A stretch of DNA of 9,567 nt from Planctomycetota bacterium (GTDB lineage Bacteria > Planctomycetota > PLA2 > JAEUHO01). The DNA lies in the NCBI GenBank assembly GCA_024639415.1, contig JAHEIK010000116.1:1-9567 (forward strand), read 5' to 3'. Under the pieces are notes generated by a model, which saw only the letters and a program-made list of their open reading frames with translations, was not told the DNA's origin and did no database searches. This document shows, piece by piece, positions 1-7,306 of this stretch; the first letter of the stretch is position 1; every line of letters begins with the position of its first letter. The position numbers and the translations under genes were made by a program.

Positions 1-1
1 C

Positions 2-487
2 GCCGAGGGCTGGCGCGATCTCGGCCCCCGGTACTGGATCTCGGGCAGTCTTGCGTACGACAACCTAACGATCCGGCTGCCGGGCGGCGACAAGCCCTCG
101 GATGGCTTCGTTTCCTGGCGTGCCAGCGTCGGGAAACGCCTGCGAACCGGCCAATGTTCGCTCTCCGCCCGGCTCGACTACACCGGCAGCCGCCTGCTTG
201 ACGATAGAGCCCTTACGAAGTCGATCTCGTTGGGTGAGAGGTTCGACTTCGTGACAGGTGCACTGGCGCTCGAGCGTCGGATCGGGACACGGTGGGATGC
301 GCAACTCGAAGCCTACGCGGGGGCTGACCTCGACGGGCCGGACCTCCTCGGAGGAATCGAGGGAGCACTGCGCCTACGCGTCGGACGAGGCGTCCGACTC
401 CGCTTCGCCGCCGGCTACGGAAGCCAAGCCCGCTACCAGGACGGCGACTCCGGACACGTCGACGTCGAGCTCGAGCTCTACCGCTGA
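2..487 (+). CDS. pelB: C-terminal beta-barrel of an outer-membrane exopolysaccharide porin, probably PelB (5' truncated)
   Basis: The reading frame is open from the window edge (first full codon at base 2) to a TGA at 485-487, giving the last 161 residues of a longer protein. The visible part has repeated stretches of alternating polar and hydrophobic residues separated by short charged or Gly/Asp turns, such as WISGSLAYDNLTIRL and VDVELELYR at the end. This is what transmembrane strands of an outer-membrane barrel look like. In Pseudomonas, PelB has a periplasmic TPR superhelix followed by a C-terminal 16-stranded barrel that lets the Pel polymer out of the cell. The TPR part would lie upstream of the window. 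The PelB assignment rests on this pattern plus its place directly before pelD; the barrel fragment alone is not diagnostic. The final residue is Arg after Tyr, not the usual terminal aromatic. Confidence 0.62.
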   Translation, partial: AEGWRDLGPRYWISGSLAYDNLTIRLPGGDKPSDGFVSWRASVGKRLRTGQCSLSARLDYTGSRLLDDRALTKSISLGERFDFVTGALALERRIGTRWDAQLEAYAGADLDGPDLLGGIEGALRLRVGRGVRLRFAAGYGSQARYQDGDSGHVDVELELYR

Positions 488-524
488 CGACAAGGGCGAG
501 AGCAAGCGGGGCCTGCGCCGCGCG

Positions 525-2264
525 GTGCTCGAGATCGGCATCCTCTATGCCGTGATCGTCGCGGTCGAGCTGCTCGTGAACGGCGGGCGGGTCGGCGCCC
601 TCGGGGCCCACCCGCACCCCTACTGGATCGTCATCCTGCCGATGGCTGCAAGCCGCGGGACGGTGGCCGGGATTCTGGCCGCCATGGTGGGCACCGCGCT
701 CGAGATCGCGGGCCTCGCACAGGCGGGTCAGCTCGACTTCACGCACCTGTTCGACCTGGGGCCGTTCGGTCAGGGCGTACTCTTCCTCGGTGCGGCCTTC
801 TTCATCGGGGAGATCCACGACTCCCACGCCCGCCGCTTCCACGAGCTCGGCGACGAACTCGACGAGGAGCGCGACCGCAGCGGGCGGCTGCAGCACGAGC
901 GCGACGTCCTCGAAGCGGCCACGCACCATCTCCGGCGTGCCGTGCAGGAGCGTCCGTCGTTACGGCGCAGCCTGCTGGATGGCGCCGTGGGCATCGAGAC
1001 GGGCAGTCGCGAGGTACTGGCCGCGACCATCCTGCGTCTGGTGCGCGAGCAATGCCATGCATCGATGGCATCCATCTGGGTCGTCGACGGCGAGCAGCGC
1101 ATCGACCTGATGCGTGCCAGCGGCTGGACCGGTGAGCAAGAGGCGGACCGCATCGCGGCGCTGCGCAGCAGCGACGGCGTGCTCGACGTCGTGAAGCACG
1201 CCAAGCCGCTGAACCACTTCCTCTCCGCCAAGGGGCCTTCTCCCGAAGAGCCCTTGCTCGTGGCGCCGCTCTCCGATGGACGTGGTCAGCTCTGGGGTCT
1301 GCTCTGTCTCGACGACCTCGACCCCGTCTACCTCAACACGGAGACTGCCGAGATCTTCTTCGGCATCGCCGAGTGGATGACTGCCGCGTTGATGCGCTTG
1401 GACCGGGAACAGCCGACGCATGACGATCGCGCCGACCTCCTCGAAGCGGACGCGCTCGCCGAGCGTCTCTGGCTCGAGGTGGATCGGGCGGCGCGCTACG
1501 GTGCGCCGCTGCGCATCATCGCGACACAGGTCGTAGCGGACGGCCAAGGCCGGCGGGCATCGCAGGAGGCGGCCGAGGCGGCGCTCCTCAGTGGACTGCC
1601 GGGCTTCCCGTTCGGCGAGCGCCCCTACCGCTTCGGCTACCCGGGCTGCTTCGCCCTGGTCGCGCCCATGATCCACGACGACGGCATCGAGAGGCTGCAG
1701 CAGGCCATTCACGAGGGCGCGGCACGCGGGGGCGCCGCGTTCGACACGTTCGTCATCCGCCTCGATGGCGAGGCGCCCGATCTGCCGTCACTCATCGACG
1801 CCTGCGCGCAGCGCTTCCGCGCCGGTGCCCACCTACCGCTGGCGGCGACCCCGCCGGTGCGTATCCCCGCCTCCCTCCGGGTTGGCGACACCCACGACCT
1901 GCGGGTCCGTCTGCAGGTCGAGATCGCGCTCGCTGAGCGCAACCACCGTCCGCTGCAAGCGGTCATCATGCACCCGGGCAAGCTCGGCCGCACCGCCGAG
2001 CGCGCCCTCATCCTGGACGCAACGCGCGCCACCGGCGCGTTGCGTCCCCTTGATGGCCTCTTCTGCCTGCGCGACGGCAGCTTCGTCCTCTTGTTCCCGC
2101 TGACCGATGCCGAAGGCGCACAGGTGTCGATCGCACGCTTCTTGAAGGTCCTTGGCGAGCGCAATCCCGACGCTCCCTACCTTCCGCTCCGCGTCGAGGC
2201 TGTCTCACCCGCAGCCCTCGCACGCAAGCTGGCCGGGCCGCACGCCGAGGAGCCCGCCGCATGA
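525..2264 (+). CDS. pelD: PelD, membrane-anchored cyclic di-GMP receptor of the Pel exopolysaccharide system
   Basis: The protein has 579 residues from the GTG at 525. Hydrophobic segments lie near residues 4-18, 34-42, 45-64 and 82-95 (four membrane passes). A charged helical stretch (98-150) follows, then a GAF-like domain (about 160-290) and two GGDEF-like regions (about 303-440 and 456-565). In the last one the cyclic di-GMP inhibitory site is present as RPLD (507-510). The usual GGDEF active site six residues further on reads RDGSF (516-520), so it should bind but not make cyclic di-GMP. This is the known PelD arrangement: the receptor activates Pel synthesis post-translationally. The Pseudomonas protein has about 455 residues; the extra length fits the additional GGDEF-like region. 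The start is uncertain: the frame stays open upstream through the pelB end, with an ATG at 297 and a GTG at 258, and basic residues (SKRGLRR) sit just before 525. I chose 525 because the other starts overlap pelB by about 190 bases or more, but it lacks a well-spaced ribosome site. pelE follows with an ATGA overlap. Confidence 0.9.
   Translation: MLEIGILYAVIVAVELLVNGGRVGALGAHPHPYWIVILPMAASRGTVAGILAAMVGTALEIAGLAQAGQLDFTHLFDLGPFGQGVLFLGAAFFIGEIHDSHARRFHELGDELDEERDRSGRLQHERDVLEAATHHLRRAVQERPSLRRSLLDGAVGIETGSREVLAATILRLVREQCHASMASIWVVDGEQRIDLMRASGWTGEQEADRIAALRSSDGVLDVVKHAKPLNHFLSAKGPSPEEPLLVAPLSDGRGQLWGLLCLDDLDPVYLNTETAEIFFGIAEWMTAALMRLDREQPTHDDRADLLEADALAERLWLEVDRAARYGAPLRIIATQVVADGQGRRASQEAAEAALLSGLPGFPFGERPYRFGYPGCFALVAPMIHDDGIERLQQAIHEGAARGGAAFDTFVIRLDGEAPDLPSLIDACAQRFRAGAHLPLAATPPVRIPASLRVGDTHDLRVRLQVEIALAERNHRPLQAVIMHPGKLGRTAERALILDATRATGALRPLDGLFCLRDGSFVLLFPLTDAEGAQVSIARFLKVLGERNPDAPYLPLRVEAVSPAALARKLAGPHAEEPAA
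2247..2252 (+). promoter_or_regulatory. Ribosome binding site of pelE
   Basis: GAGGAG lies eight bases before the pelE ATG and inside the end of pelD. It fixes the pelE start at the ATGA overlap and supports coupled translation. Confidence 0.75.
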
Positions 2265-3190
2265 GCTCCGCACGCATGTCCCTGCTCACCGTGGCCATTG
2301 CCGCCGGGTTGCTCGATGTGGCCGCGCTCATCGCCGGATCGGACCGCTCGTGGCTCGGCTACATGATCTTCATGGCCGTGCATCTCCTGGCGGCGGAACT
2401 CATCCGCCACAGGGTACGCAGCCTCTGCGGGGGCAACGCGGCAGGGACGCTCGCCATCCTGGGCGCCTACGCCGTGCCGGTCTTCGGCACCTGCCTTGCG
2501 GCGACGATCCGCATCCATGACGGTCCCGGCGACGACGCTCGGACGCAGGGCATCCTCGACGAGTACGACGAGTGGGTGCACTTCCGTGAGCAACCTCACC
2601 GCCCCTCGGCGTTCACGGGTGACTTCCAGGAGGATCTCGTCACGTTCGCGTGCGTCGAGAGTCACGCCGTCGTGCTGCGCAGCGGCACCGTAGCCCAGAA
2701 GCGCGAAGTCCTGAGCCGCTTGGTCGACTCGGAGCGACCGGAACTCGTGAGCCAGGTCCGCGAGGCACTGCTGGACCCCGACCCGGAAGTGCGCCTCCTC
2801 GCCTACGGCGAGTTGCAGCGTCTCGAGACGCGCCTCTACCGCGAGCTGGAGGAGGCATGCGAGGTCGCCGAGACGGCCGCGCCCGGAGACAACGTGCGCA
2901 CGACACCCGTCTTCGCGCATCGTCGCCTGGCGTCGTCCGGCGTGCTGGATGAAGCGATGTCCGCATGGCACGCCCAGGAAGCCGCACGCCTCGAGCAGGA
3001 TGTCGGCTCCATGGTCTCGGCCGGTGCGCCGACGGGAGCCGTGGATCCCGTGCACATGGCCGCCGCCGCGTTCCGCGAGCGGAGCTTCGCCTACGTGCGC
3101 GCCTTCGGTCGCGCCCTCGCCGCCGATGGCCGCCCCGTCCCCACGTGGATCCGTGCGCTGGACCCCGACATTCGTGAGGAAGTCGCATGA
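2261..3190 (+). CDS. pelE: PelE, membrane scaffold protein of the Pel complex
   Basis: The protein has 309 residues. Three hydrophobic segments lie near the N-terminus (about 7-26, 30-48 and 59-83), followed by a cytoplasmic, mainly helical domain. Residues 147-189 have a HEAT/TPR-like helical pair with the phrase DPDPEVRLLAYGELQRLE, a stretch I associate with PelE proteins. In Pseudomonas, PelE (about 329 residues, membrane helices plus TPR-like helices) bridges PelD and the glycosyltransferase PelF at the inner membrane. Primary sequence is weakly conserved in this family, so the call leans on length, topology and position between pelD and pelF. The start is well supported: GAGGAG at 2247-2252 lies eight bases upstream, and the ATG overlaps the pelD stop as ATGA, suggesting translational coupling. 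Confidence 0.82.
   Translation: MSSARMSLLTVAIAAGLLDVAALIAGSDRSWLGYMIFMAVHLLAAELIRHRVRSLCGGNAAGTLAILGAYAVPVFGTCLAATIRIHDGPGDDARTQGILDEYDEWVHFREQPHRPSAFTGDFQEDLVTFACVESHAVVLRSGTVAQKREVLSRLVDSERPELVSQVREALLDPDPEVRLLAYGELQRLETRLYRELEEACEVAETAAPGDNVRTTPVFAHRRLASSGVLDEAMSAWHAQEAARLEQDVGSMVSAGAPTGAVDPVHMAAAAFRERSFAYVRAFGRALAADGRPVPTWIRALDPDIREEVA
3176..3180 (+). promoter_or_regulatory. Ribosome binding site of pelF
   Basis: GAGGA lies six bases before the pelF ATG, within the last codons of pelE. It confirms the ATGA-overlap start. Confidence 0.75.
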
Positions 3191-4683
3191 CGGCTGACGT
3201 CTGCCTAGTCCTCGAAGGGACCTATCCGTACGTGCCCGGCGGCGTCTCCGCCTGGGTACACACGCTCATCCGCGAGATCCCGGATCTGACGTTCCACCTG
3301 CTGCACCTGAGTGCGGCGCCCGGCTCGTACCCGCAGGGCATGCGCTACGAGCTGCCGCCCAACGTGGTCGGACTCGACGAAGTCCACCTGCAGACGGGCG
3401 ACGAGGATCTGCTTACGCGCTTCTCGGCGCGCCAGGTCGATGACGAAGCGATCGAGATCTTCCGGACGTTCTTCGAGGACGTGCGAGCGGGCGGCGGGAA
3501 CGCCTTCGCCGCGTTCTTCCGTCTCGTCAACGACCCCGAGCGCGCGCGGCTGATGCGCCGCATGCTCCTCCAGTCGGAGGAGGCGTGGGAGGTCATGCTC
3601 GACGTGTACCGCGCCGAGGCGAGCACACGGAGCTTCCTACGCTTCGTCTGGACCTGGCGCTTCGCGTTCCTCCCGCTGTTCAACGCCATCAGCGCCCCGG
3701 TGCCCGACGCGCGCTGCTTCCACACGGTGTGCACGGGCTACGCCGGCATCCTGGCGGCAGGTGCGAAAGCCAAGACCGGCAGGCCGCTGATCCTCACCGA
3801 GCACGGGATCTACACCCGCGAACGGCGCATCGACATCCAGAGCGCCGACTGGATTCCCGACAACCAGGCCCATGCCACGCTGGTCCCACGCCTCCCGCCC
3901 TTCTTCCGCGCCTTCTGGATGCGTCAGTTCGGCGTGATGAGCCGCATCTGCTACGAGGCGTCCGACGAGATCCTCACGCTCTACGAAGGGAACCGGCGCC
4001 TGCAGGCAGCCGACGGCGCCGACCTGGACGTGATCCGGGTCGTGCCCAACGGCATCGACCTGGAGCGCTACGGCAATGCGCCGCCCGACGCCGAGCAGCA
4101 CGACCCCGACGTCTTCACCATCGGCTTCATCGGCCGCGTATGCCCCATCAAGGACGTCCGCACGCTGCTGCAGTCAATGCGCCTCGTCATCGACGAGTTG
4201 CCGCACGTGCGCCTCCGGATCCTGGGACCGCTCGACGAGGCCGAGTACGTCGAGGACTGCCGCCGCCTTGCCAAGACGCTGCGTCTGGACGACCACGTCG
4301 CGTTCGAGGGCATGGTCGACGTGCCGCGCGTGTTGCCGGCCCTGGACCTCTGCGTGCTCTCCAGCATCTCCGAGGCGCAGCCTCTCACGATCCTGGAAGT
4401 CGGTGCTCGCGGTGTCCCCGTCGTATCCACGGATGTCGGCGCCTGCAGCGAGCTGCTCGGTGGCCGCACGCCCGAGGACAAGGCGCTCGGCGAAGGCGGG
4501 CTCGTCGTCCCGATGGCCTCGCCGGGCGCGATGGCCCAGGCTCTCGTCAAGATCGCCCGCGACGACGAGCTCAGGCGCTCGATGGGCGCCTCCATGCGCC
4601 AGCGCGTCCAGCGCTTCTACGACGTGCGCGACATGGTCCAGGAGTACGGCGCCATCTACCGCCGCCATGCGGGGGCTGCCTGA
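3187..4683 (+). CDS. pelF: PelF, cytoplasmic GT4-family glycosyltransferase that polymerises Pel
   Basis: The 498-residue protein is a GT-B fold glycosyltransferase with strong PelF signatures. The N-terminus carries EGTYPYVPGGVSAWVH (10-25), including the glycine loop. TEHGIYTRER begins at residue 204, PNGID lies at 287-291, and a GRVCPIKD segment at 316-323 supplies the Arg/Lys that normally contact the nucleotide-sugar phosphates. The E-x7-E motif is formed by E396 and E404 in SEAQPLTILEVG. PelF uses a UDP-sugar (UDP-GalNAc is thought to be the donor for the GalNAc-rich Pel polymer) and is recruited to the membrane by PelD/PelE. Length matches the family (about 500). GAGGA at 3176-3180 precedes the ATG by six bases, and the start overlaps the pelE stop as ATGA. 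All key residues appear intact, so the enzyme should be active. Confidence 0.95.
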   Translation: MTADVCLVLEGTYPYVPGGVSAWVHTLIREIPDLTFHLLHLSAAPGSYPQGMRYELPPNVVGLDEVHLQTGDEDLLTRFSARQVDDEAIEIFRTFFEDVRAGGGNAFAAFFRLVNDPERARLMRRMLLQSEEAWEVMLDVYRAEASTRSFLRFVWTWRFAFLPLFNAISAPVPDARCFHTVCTGYAGILAAGAKAKTGRPLILTEHGIYTRERRIDIQSADWIPDNQAHATLVPRLPPFFRAFWMRQFGVMSRICYEASDEILTLYEGNRRLQAADGADLDVIRVVPNGIDLERYGNAPPDAEQHDPDVFTIGFIGRVCPIKDVRTLLQSMRLVIDELPHVRLRILGPLDEAEYVEDCRRLAKTLRLDDHVAFEGMVDVPRVLPALDLCVLSSISEAQPLTILEVGARGVPVVSTDVGACSELLGGRTPEDKALGEGGLVVPMASPGAMAQALVKIARDDELRRSMGASMRQRVQRFYDVRDMVQEYGAIYRRHAGAA

Positions 4684-4684
4684 C

Positions 4685-6094
4685 ATGGCTGGAATCGGCT
4701 TCGAGCTCAAGCGACTGATTCGCGACGAAGGCGGCTTGCTCTCCCGCGTGCGCGGCTACGTGATCGCCAGCCTGGTCTCGTCGGGCCCGTGGATCGTGAC
4801 GATCGTGGGACTCGTGTCGATCAGCCTCGCTGCGCCAGCCTTCCTGGATCAGCCTACCTACGAGGCCTTCCGCGCGATCATCACCTACGCCTTCGCCTTC
4901 AGCCTGATCGCGGTCGGCGCCGTGCAGATGAGCTTCACGCGCCGCGCAGCGGATCTACTCTACGCGAAGCAGTACGACCGCCTGCTGCCGGCTCTCGCCC
5001 ACGGCAGCAAGGTCATCGCCATCGGACAGACGGCGATCGGCACGCTCTTCTGCGTCCTCTCGGGCATCCCCCTCGACCTTGCGATCGCCTCGGTGGCGCT
5101 CTACGTGATCATCAGCCTGACGTGGCTCGCCCTGATCTGGCTCGGTGCTACGAAGGAGCACAAGAGCGTCCTGCGCGCCTACTTCTACGGAACGCTGGTG
5201 GCCTTCACCGCCGTCGTGCTGACGGCCGCCGAGGCCTGGGGCATCCACCAGAGTGCGACGACGCTCGTCGGCGCCTACGCTCTCGGGCAAGGCGTAACGC
5301 TCATCCTCCTGCTGCGCGCCGCGATCCGTGCGCTCGACATGGGAGGGCAGGAAGACTCCACGATCCTGCGCAGCGTCCGCACCTACCCGCGCCTCGCACT
5401 CGTCGGCCTCTTCTACAACGCAGCCATCTGGGCCGACCAGATCGTCTTCTGGAGCGTCGACGGACGCGGCACCGTCGTACAGGTGAACTTCCATCCGCTC
5501 TATGACACGTGCAAGTTCCTCGCCTACGCGACGGTCATTCCCTCACTCGCGCTCATGATCGTGCGTGTCGAGACCAGCTTCTACGAGTGCTACCGCGCCT
5601 TCTACGGCAGCATCCTGCAGGGCTTCCCGCTAGAGGAGATCGAGCGGCGCAAGCGCGCCATGCTCGCCGACCTCCGTGAGAGCTCGGTGCGACTCCTGCG
5701 CGTCCAGGGCGCGGTCACCATGCTCATGCTGCTGCTCGCACCGACGATCATCCGACTCCTCGGCCTCGGGGAGGCTGCGGTGGACGTCCTGCGCGCCTGC
5801 TGTCTCGCGTCGTTCTTCCACGTGATGCTGCTGATCGTCATTCTCGTCCAGCTCTACTTCGACCTGCGCGGAAGCGCCCTGGTGACGGCCGCTACGTTCC
5901 TCGTGGCCAACACCGCGCTCGCCCTGTGGAGCGTCGATGCCGGCGTAGCCACGTACGGGATCGGCTACGCGGCGGCGGCCTTCCTGTCGCTGTGCGTCGC
6001 CTACCTCGCGCTCGTGCGCAACTACGAGCGCCTGGAGTTCCTCACGTTCACGCAGCCGCCTGTCGAGATCGATCCGGTAGCCGAGGGCGCCTGA
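4685..6094 (+). CDS. pelG: PelG, polytopic inner-membrane transporter (Wzx/MATE-like) of the Pel system
   Basis: The 469-residue protein starts MAGIGFELKRL, the characteristic PelG N-terminus. It contains many hydrophobic helices, for example those beginning VIASLVSSGPW, AIITYAFAFSLIAV and LALYVI-like segments, consistent with about twelve membrane passes. The length is close to the Pseudomonas protein (about 456). PelG belongs to the polysaccharide transporter group of the MOP superfamily and is thought to form the inner-membrane exit path for Pel, working with PelD, PelE and PelF. The open frame extends upstream into pelF, but the ATG at 4685 is right: it sits one base after the pelF stop, has a GGGGG tract nine bases upstream (4671-4675), and gives the conserved N-terminus. 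No further + strand gene follows; the stop at 6092-6094 is one base from the stop of the converging hydrolase gene. Confidence 0.95.
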   Translation: MAGIGFELKRLIRDEGGLLSRVRGYVIASLVSSGPWIVTIVGLVSISLAAPAFLDQPTYEAFRAIITYAFAFSLIAVGAVQMSFTRRAADLLYAKQYDRLLPALAHGSKVIAIGQTAIGTLFCVLSGIPLDLAIASVALYVIISLTWLALIWLGATKEHKSVLRAYFYGTLVAFTAVVLTAAEAWGIHQSATTLVGAYALGQGVTLILLLRAAIRALDMGGQEDSTILRSVRTYPRLALVGLFYNAAIWADQIVFWSVDGRGTVVQVNFHPLYDTCKFLAYATVIPSLALMIVRVETSFYECYRAFYGSILQGFPLEEIERRKRAMLADLRESSVRLLRVQGAVTMLMLLLAPTIIRLLGLGEAAVDVLRACCLASFFHVMLLIVILVQLYFDLRGSALVTAATFLVANTALALWSVDAGVATYGIGYAAAAFLSLCVAYLALVRNYERLEFLTFTQPPVEIDPVAEGA

Positions 6095-6095
6095 G

Positions 6096-7187
6096 TCAGC
6101 GCGGCGCTTCGACCGGCGAGAAGACGTGGTCCGGGATGCGGTCGAGCGGGGTGCGCGTCACACACGGCACGAATCCGAAGCCGCGGCTCAAGGCGACGGC
6201 CTCCGCACGGTCCTCGGACGTTCGCGCGTAGTCCACCGTGAAGACGGGCAGCCCGGCATCGTGGTAGCGGCGCAGCAGCCGGGCGACGGACACGGAGGAG
6301 CCCTCGCCCTCGTCCGGGCGGCGCTTGCCAACGGCCTCGGGCGCCTCCCAGTCGCTTGTCGCCGCGCCTCGAAACAGAAGCCCCTCTTGCGCGATCCCGT
6401 CCATCCAACCTGCGACCTCAGGTACGCGGTCGAGCAGGTCGCCGGGGTTCTGCGCCACCACGATGAAGTCCGGATGGGTCTTGCGGGCATGCGCTCGCAG
6501 ATCGCGAATCAGCTCGGCCATGGCCCGGGCCGGGTCCACGTCGGCTCGACGTGCTGCCGCAGCGACGGTCTCGTCGACGAAGCCGAGCACCCAGTCCAGG
6601 TACACGCCGTCGAAGCCCTGCGCCAGGACACGATCGAGCAGTGCGGTGGAGGAACCGAAGAGGAGGCGCTGCCATGCGGGGTCCCAGTAGGCCACGGGGA
6701 AGTTCCCCTCCCAGCCGTCCGGATCTTCGCACAGGACGAAGCCCTGCTCGTCGCCGTGCTCCTTGCCCGGGCGCCACGCTTCCTGCCAGTAGGTCCGGTA
6801 GTCCTCCGCCTGGCCGACGTTCAGGTAGGCGAGGCAGAGCGTCGGCGTGGTGCTCGACCGGGCCCGTGCATGCAGACGCCGCACCACGCCCCGAATCGGG
6901 AAGTCCTCGGAGCCGCGCACGGTGGTCGTAGGCTCCAGCACGAAGAGATCGACAGGCGCCCGCACGAGGCGGTCGATGGCTCCGGGCGCTTCCAACCCCT
7001 GGAGCTGATACGCCCAGGAGCGCACGTCGGCCAGCGAGCCGGTCTCGCCCCGCTCGCCGCCCCTCGGGGCTGCGGTGCGCTCAGGACGCACGCCGCCGGC
7101 CTCGCCGCCCGTGCGACCTGCGACCTGCCACACGACGACCCCAGCGCCGGCGAGCAGCAGCAGCAGACATAGCGCGGATCGGGACAT
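6096..7187 (-). CDS. Exported TM1410/GH114-like glycoside hydrolase, candidate Pel or polygalactosamine-cleaving enzyme
   Basis: The 363-residue protein has an N-terminal hydrophobic stretch (about 5-23, no lipobox cysteine) that should act as signal peptide or anchor, a low-complexity linker, and a TIM-barrel-type domain from about residue 55. Recognisable family phrases are RSWAYQLQG (56-64), LAYLNVGQAEDYR (119-131), FDGVYLDWV (192-200), VVAQNPGDLL (243-252) and IAQEGLLF (265-272). By comparison with TM1410-like, GH114 and PelA-type (GH166) enzymes, D198 and E268 are the likely catalytic acids. Related enzymes cut alpha-1,4-linked galactosamine or N-acetylgalactosamine polymers; in Pseudomonas this activity is a domain of PelA. 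Here it is a separate protein, convergent with pelG. The start at 7187 is supported by AAGGAG twelve bases upstream; the frame stays open further upstream, but that part is non-protein-like. Substrate is inferred. Confidence 0.82.
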   Translation of the reverse strand: MSRSALCLLLLLAGAGVVVWQVAGRTGGEAGGVRPERTAAPRGGERGETGSLADVRSWAYQLQGLEAPGAIDRLVRAPVDLFVLEPTTTVRGSEDFPIRGVVRRLHARARSSTTPTLCLAYLNVGQAEDYRTYWQEAWRPGKEHGDEQGFVLCEDPDGWEGNFPVAYWDPAWQRLLFGSSTALLDRVLAQGFDGVYLDWVLGFVDETVAAAARRADVDPARAMAELIRDLRAHARKTHPDFIVVAQNPGDLLDRVPEVAGWMDGIAQEGLLFRGAATSDWEAPEAVGKRRPDEGEGSSVSVARLLRRYHDAGLPVFTVDYARTSEDRAEAVALSRGFGFVPCVTRTPLDRIPDHVFSPVEAPR

Positions 7188-7199
7188 GCGGGGACGACG

Positions 7200-7205
7200 C
7201 TCCTT
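7200..7205 (-). promoter_or_regulatory. Ribosome binding site of the glycoside hydrolase gene
   Basis: On the - strand AAGGAG lies twelve bases before the ATG at 7187. It decides the start, because the frame is open for more than 700 bases further upstream. The spacing is slightly long. Confidence 0.65.
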
Positions 7206-7255
7206 GGGCGGTAGGCCTGAGTATCGACCAAGCGGGACCTCGCGGCACGCTCGGG

Positions 7256-7301
7256 CCGCGCGGGGCTCATGCCCCGCGCACATTCGCTCCCGCGCGGGGC
7301 T
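7256..7301. repeat. GC-rich three-arm repeat with mutually exclusive hairpins between the acyltransferase and hydrolase genes
   Basis: GCGCGGGGC (7258-7266) and GCCCCGCGC (7271-7279) form a perfect nine-base inverted repeat around a four-base loop. A third copy of the first arm lies at 7292-7300, within a 12-base direct repeat (7256-7267 and 7290-7301, CCGCGCGGGGCT). The middle arm can pair with either flank. It lies just after the acyltransferase stop and about 70 bases before the hydrolase start, reading on the - strand. There is no T-tract, so it is not a standard intrinsic terminator; it could be an mRNA stabiliser, attenuator-like element or chance in GC-rich DNA. Confidence 0.6.
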
Positions 7302-7306
7302 GTTGC

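Noticed and set aside
467..478. Perfect palindrome GAGCTCGAGCTC near the end of pelB, and a Ser run in the overlapping frame
   Set aside because: It is the repeated codon pair GAG CTC (Glu-Leu) of the last barrel strand; the Ser run in the other frame is the same bases read out of phase.
1052..1071. Inverted repeat ATGCCAT / ATGGCAT inside pelD
   Set aside because: It is short and lies within well-conserved-looking GAF coding sequence, with nothing around it to suggest a regulatory site.
4076..4684. Upstream extension of the pelG frame over pelF
   Set aside because: The translation is Ser/Arg/Pro-rich shadow sequence over a clear glycosyltransferase, and the conserved MAGIGFEL start lies at 4685.
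3585..4718. Long open frame overlapping pelF on the same strand
   Set aside because: It is Arg/Pro/His-rich with no recognisable domain and sits over the conserved PelF motifs in another frame.
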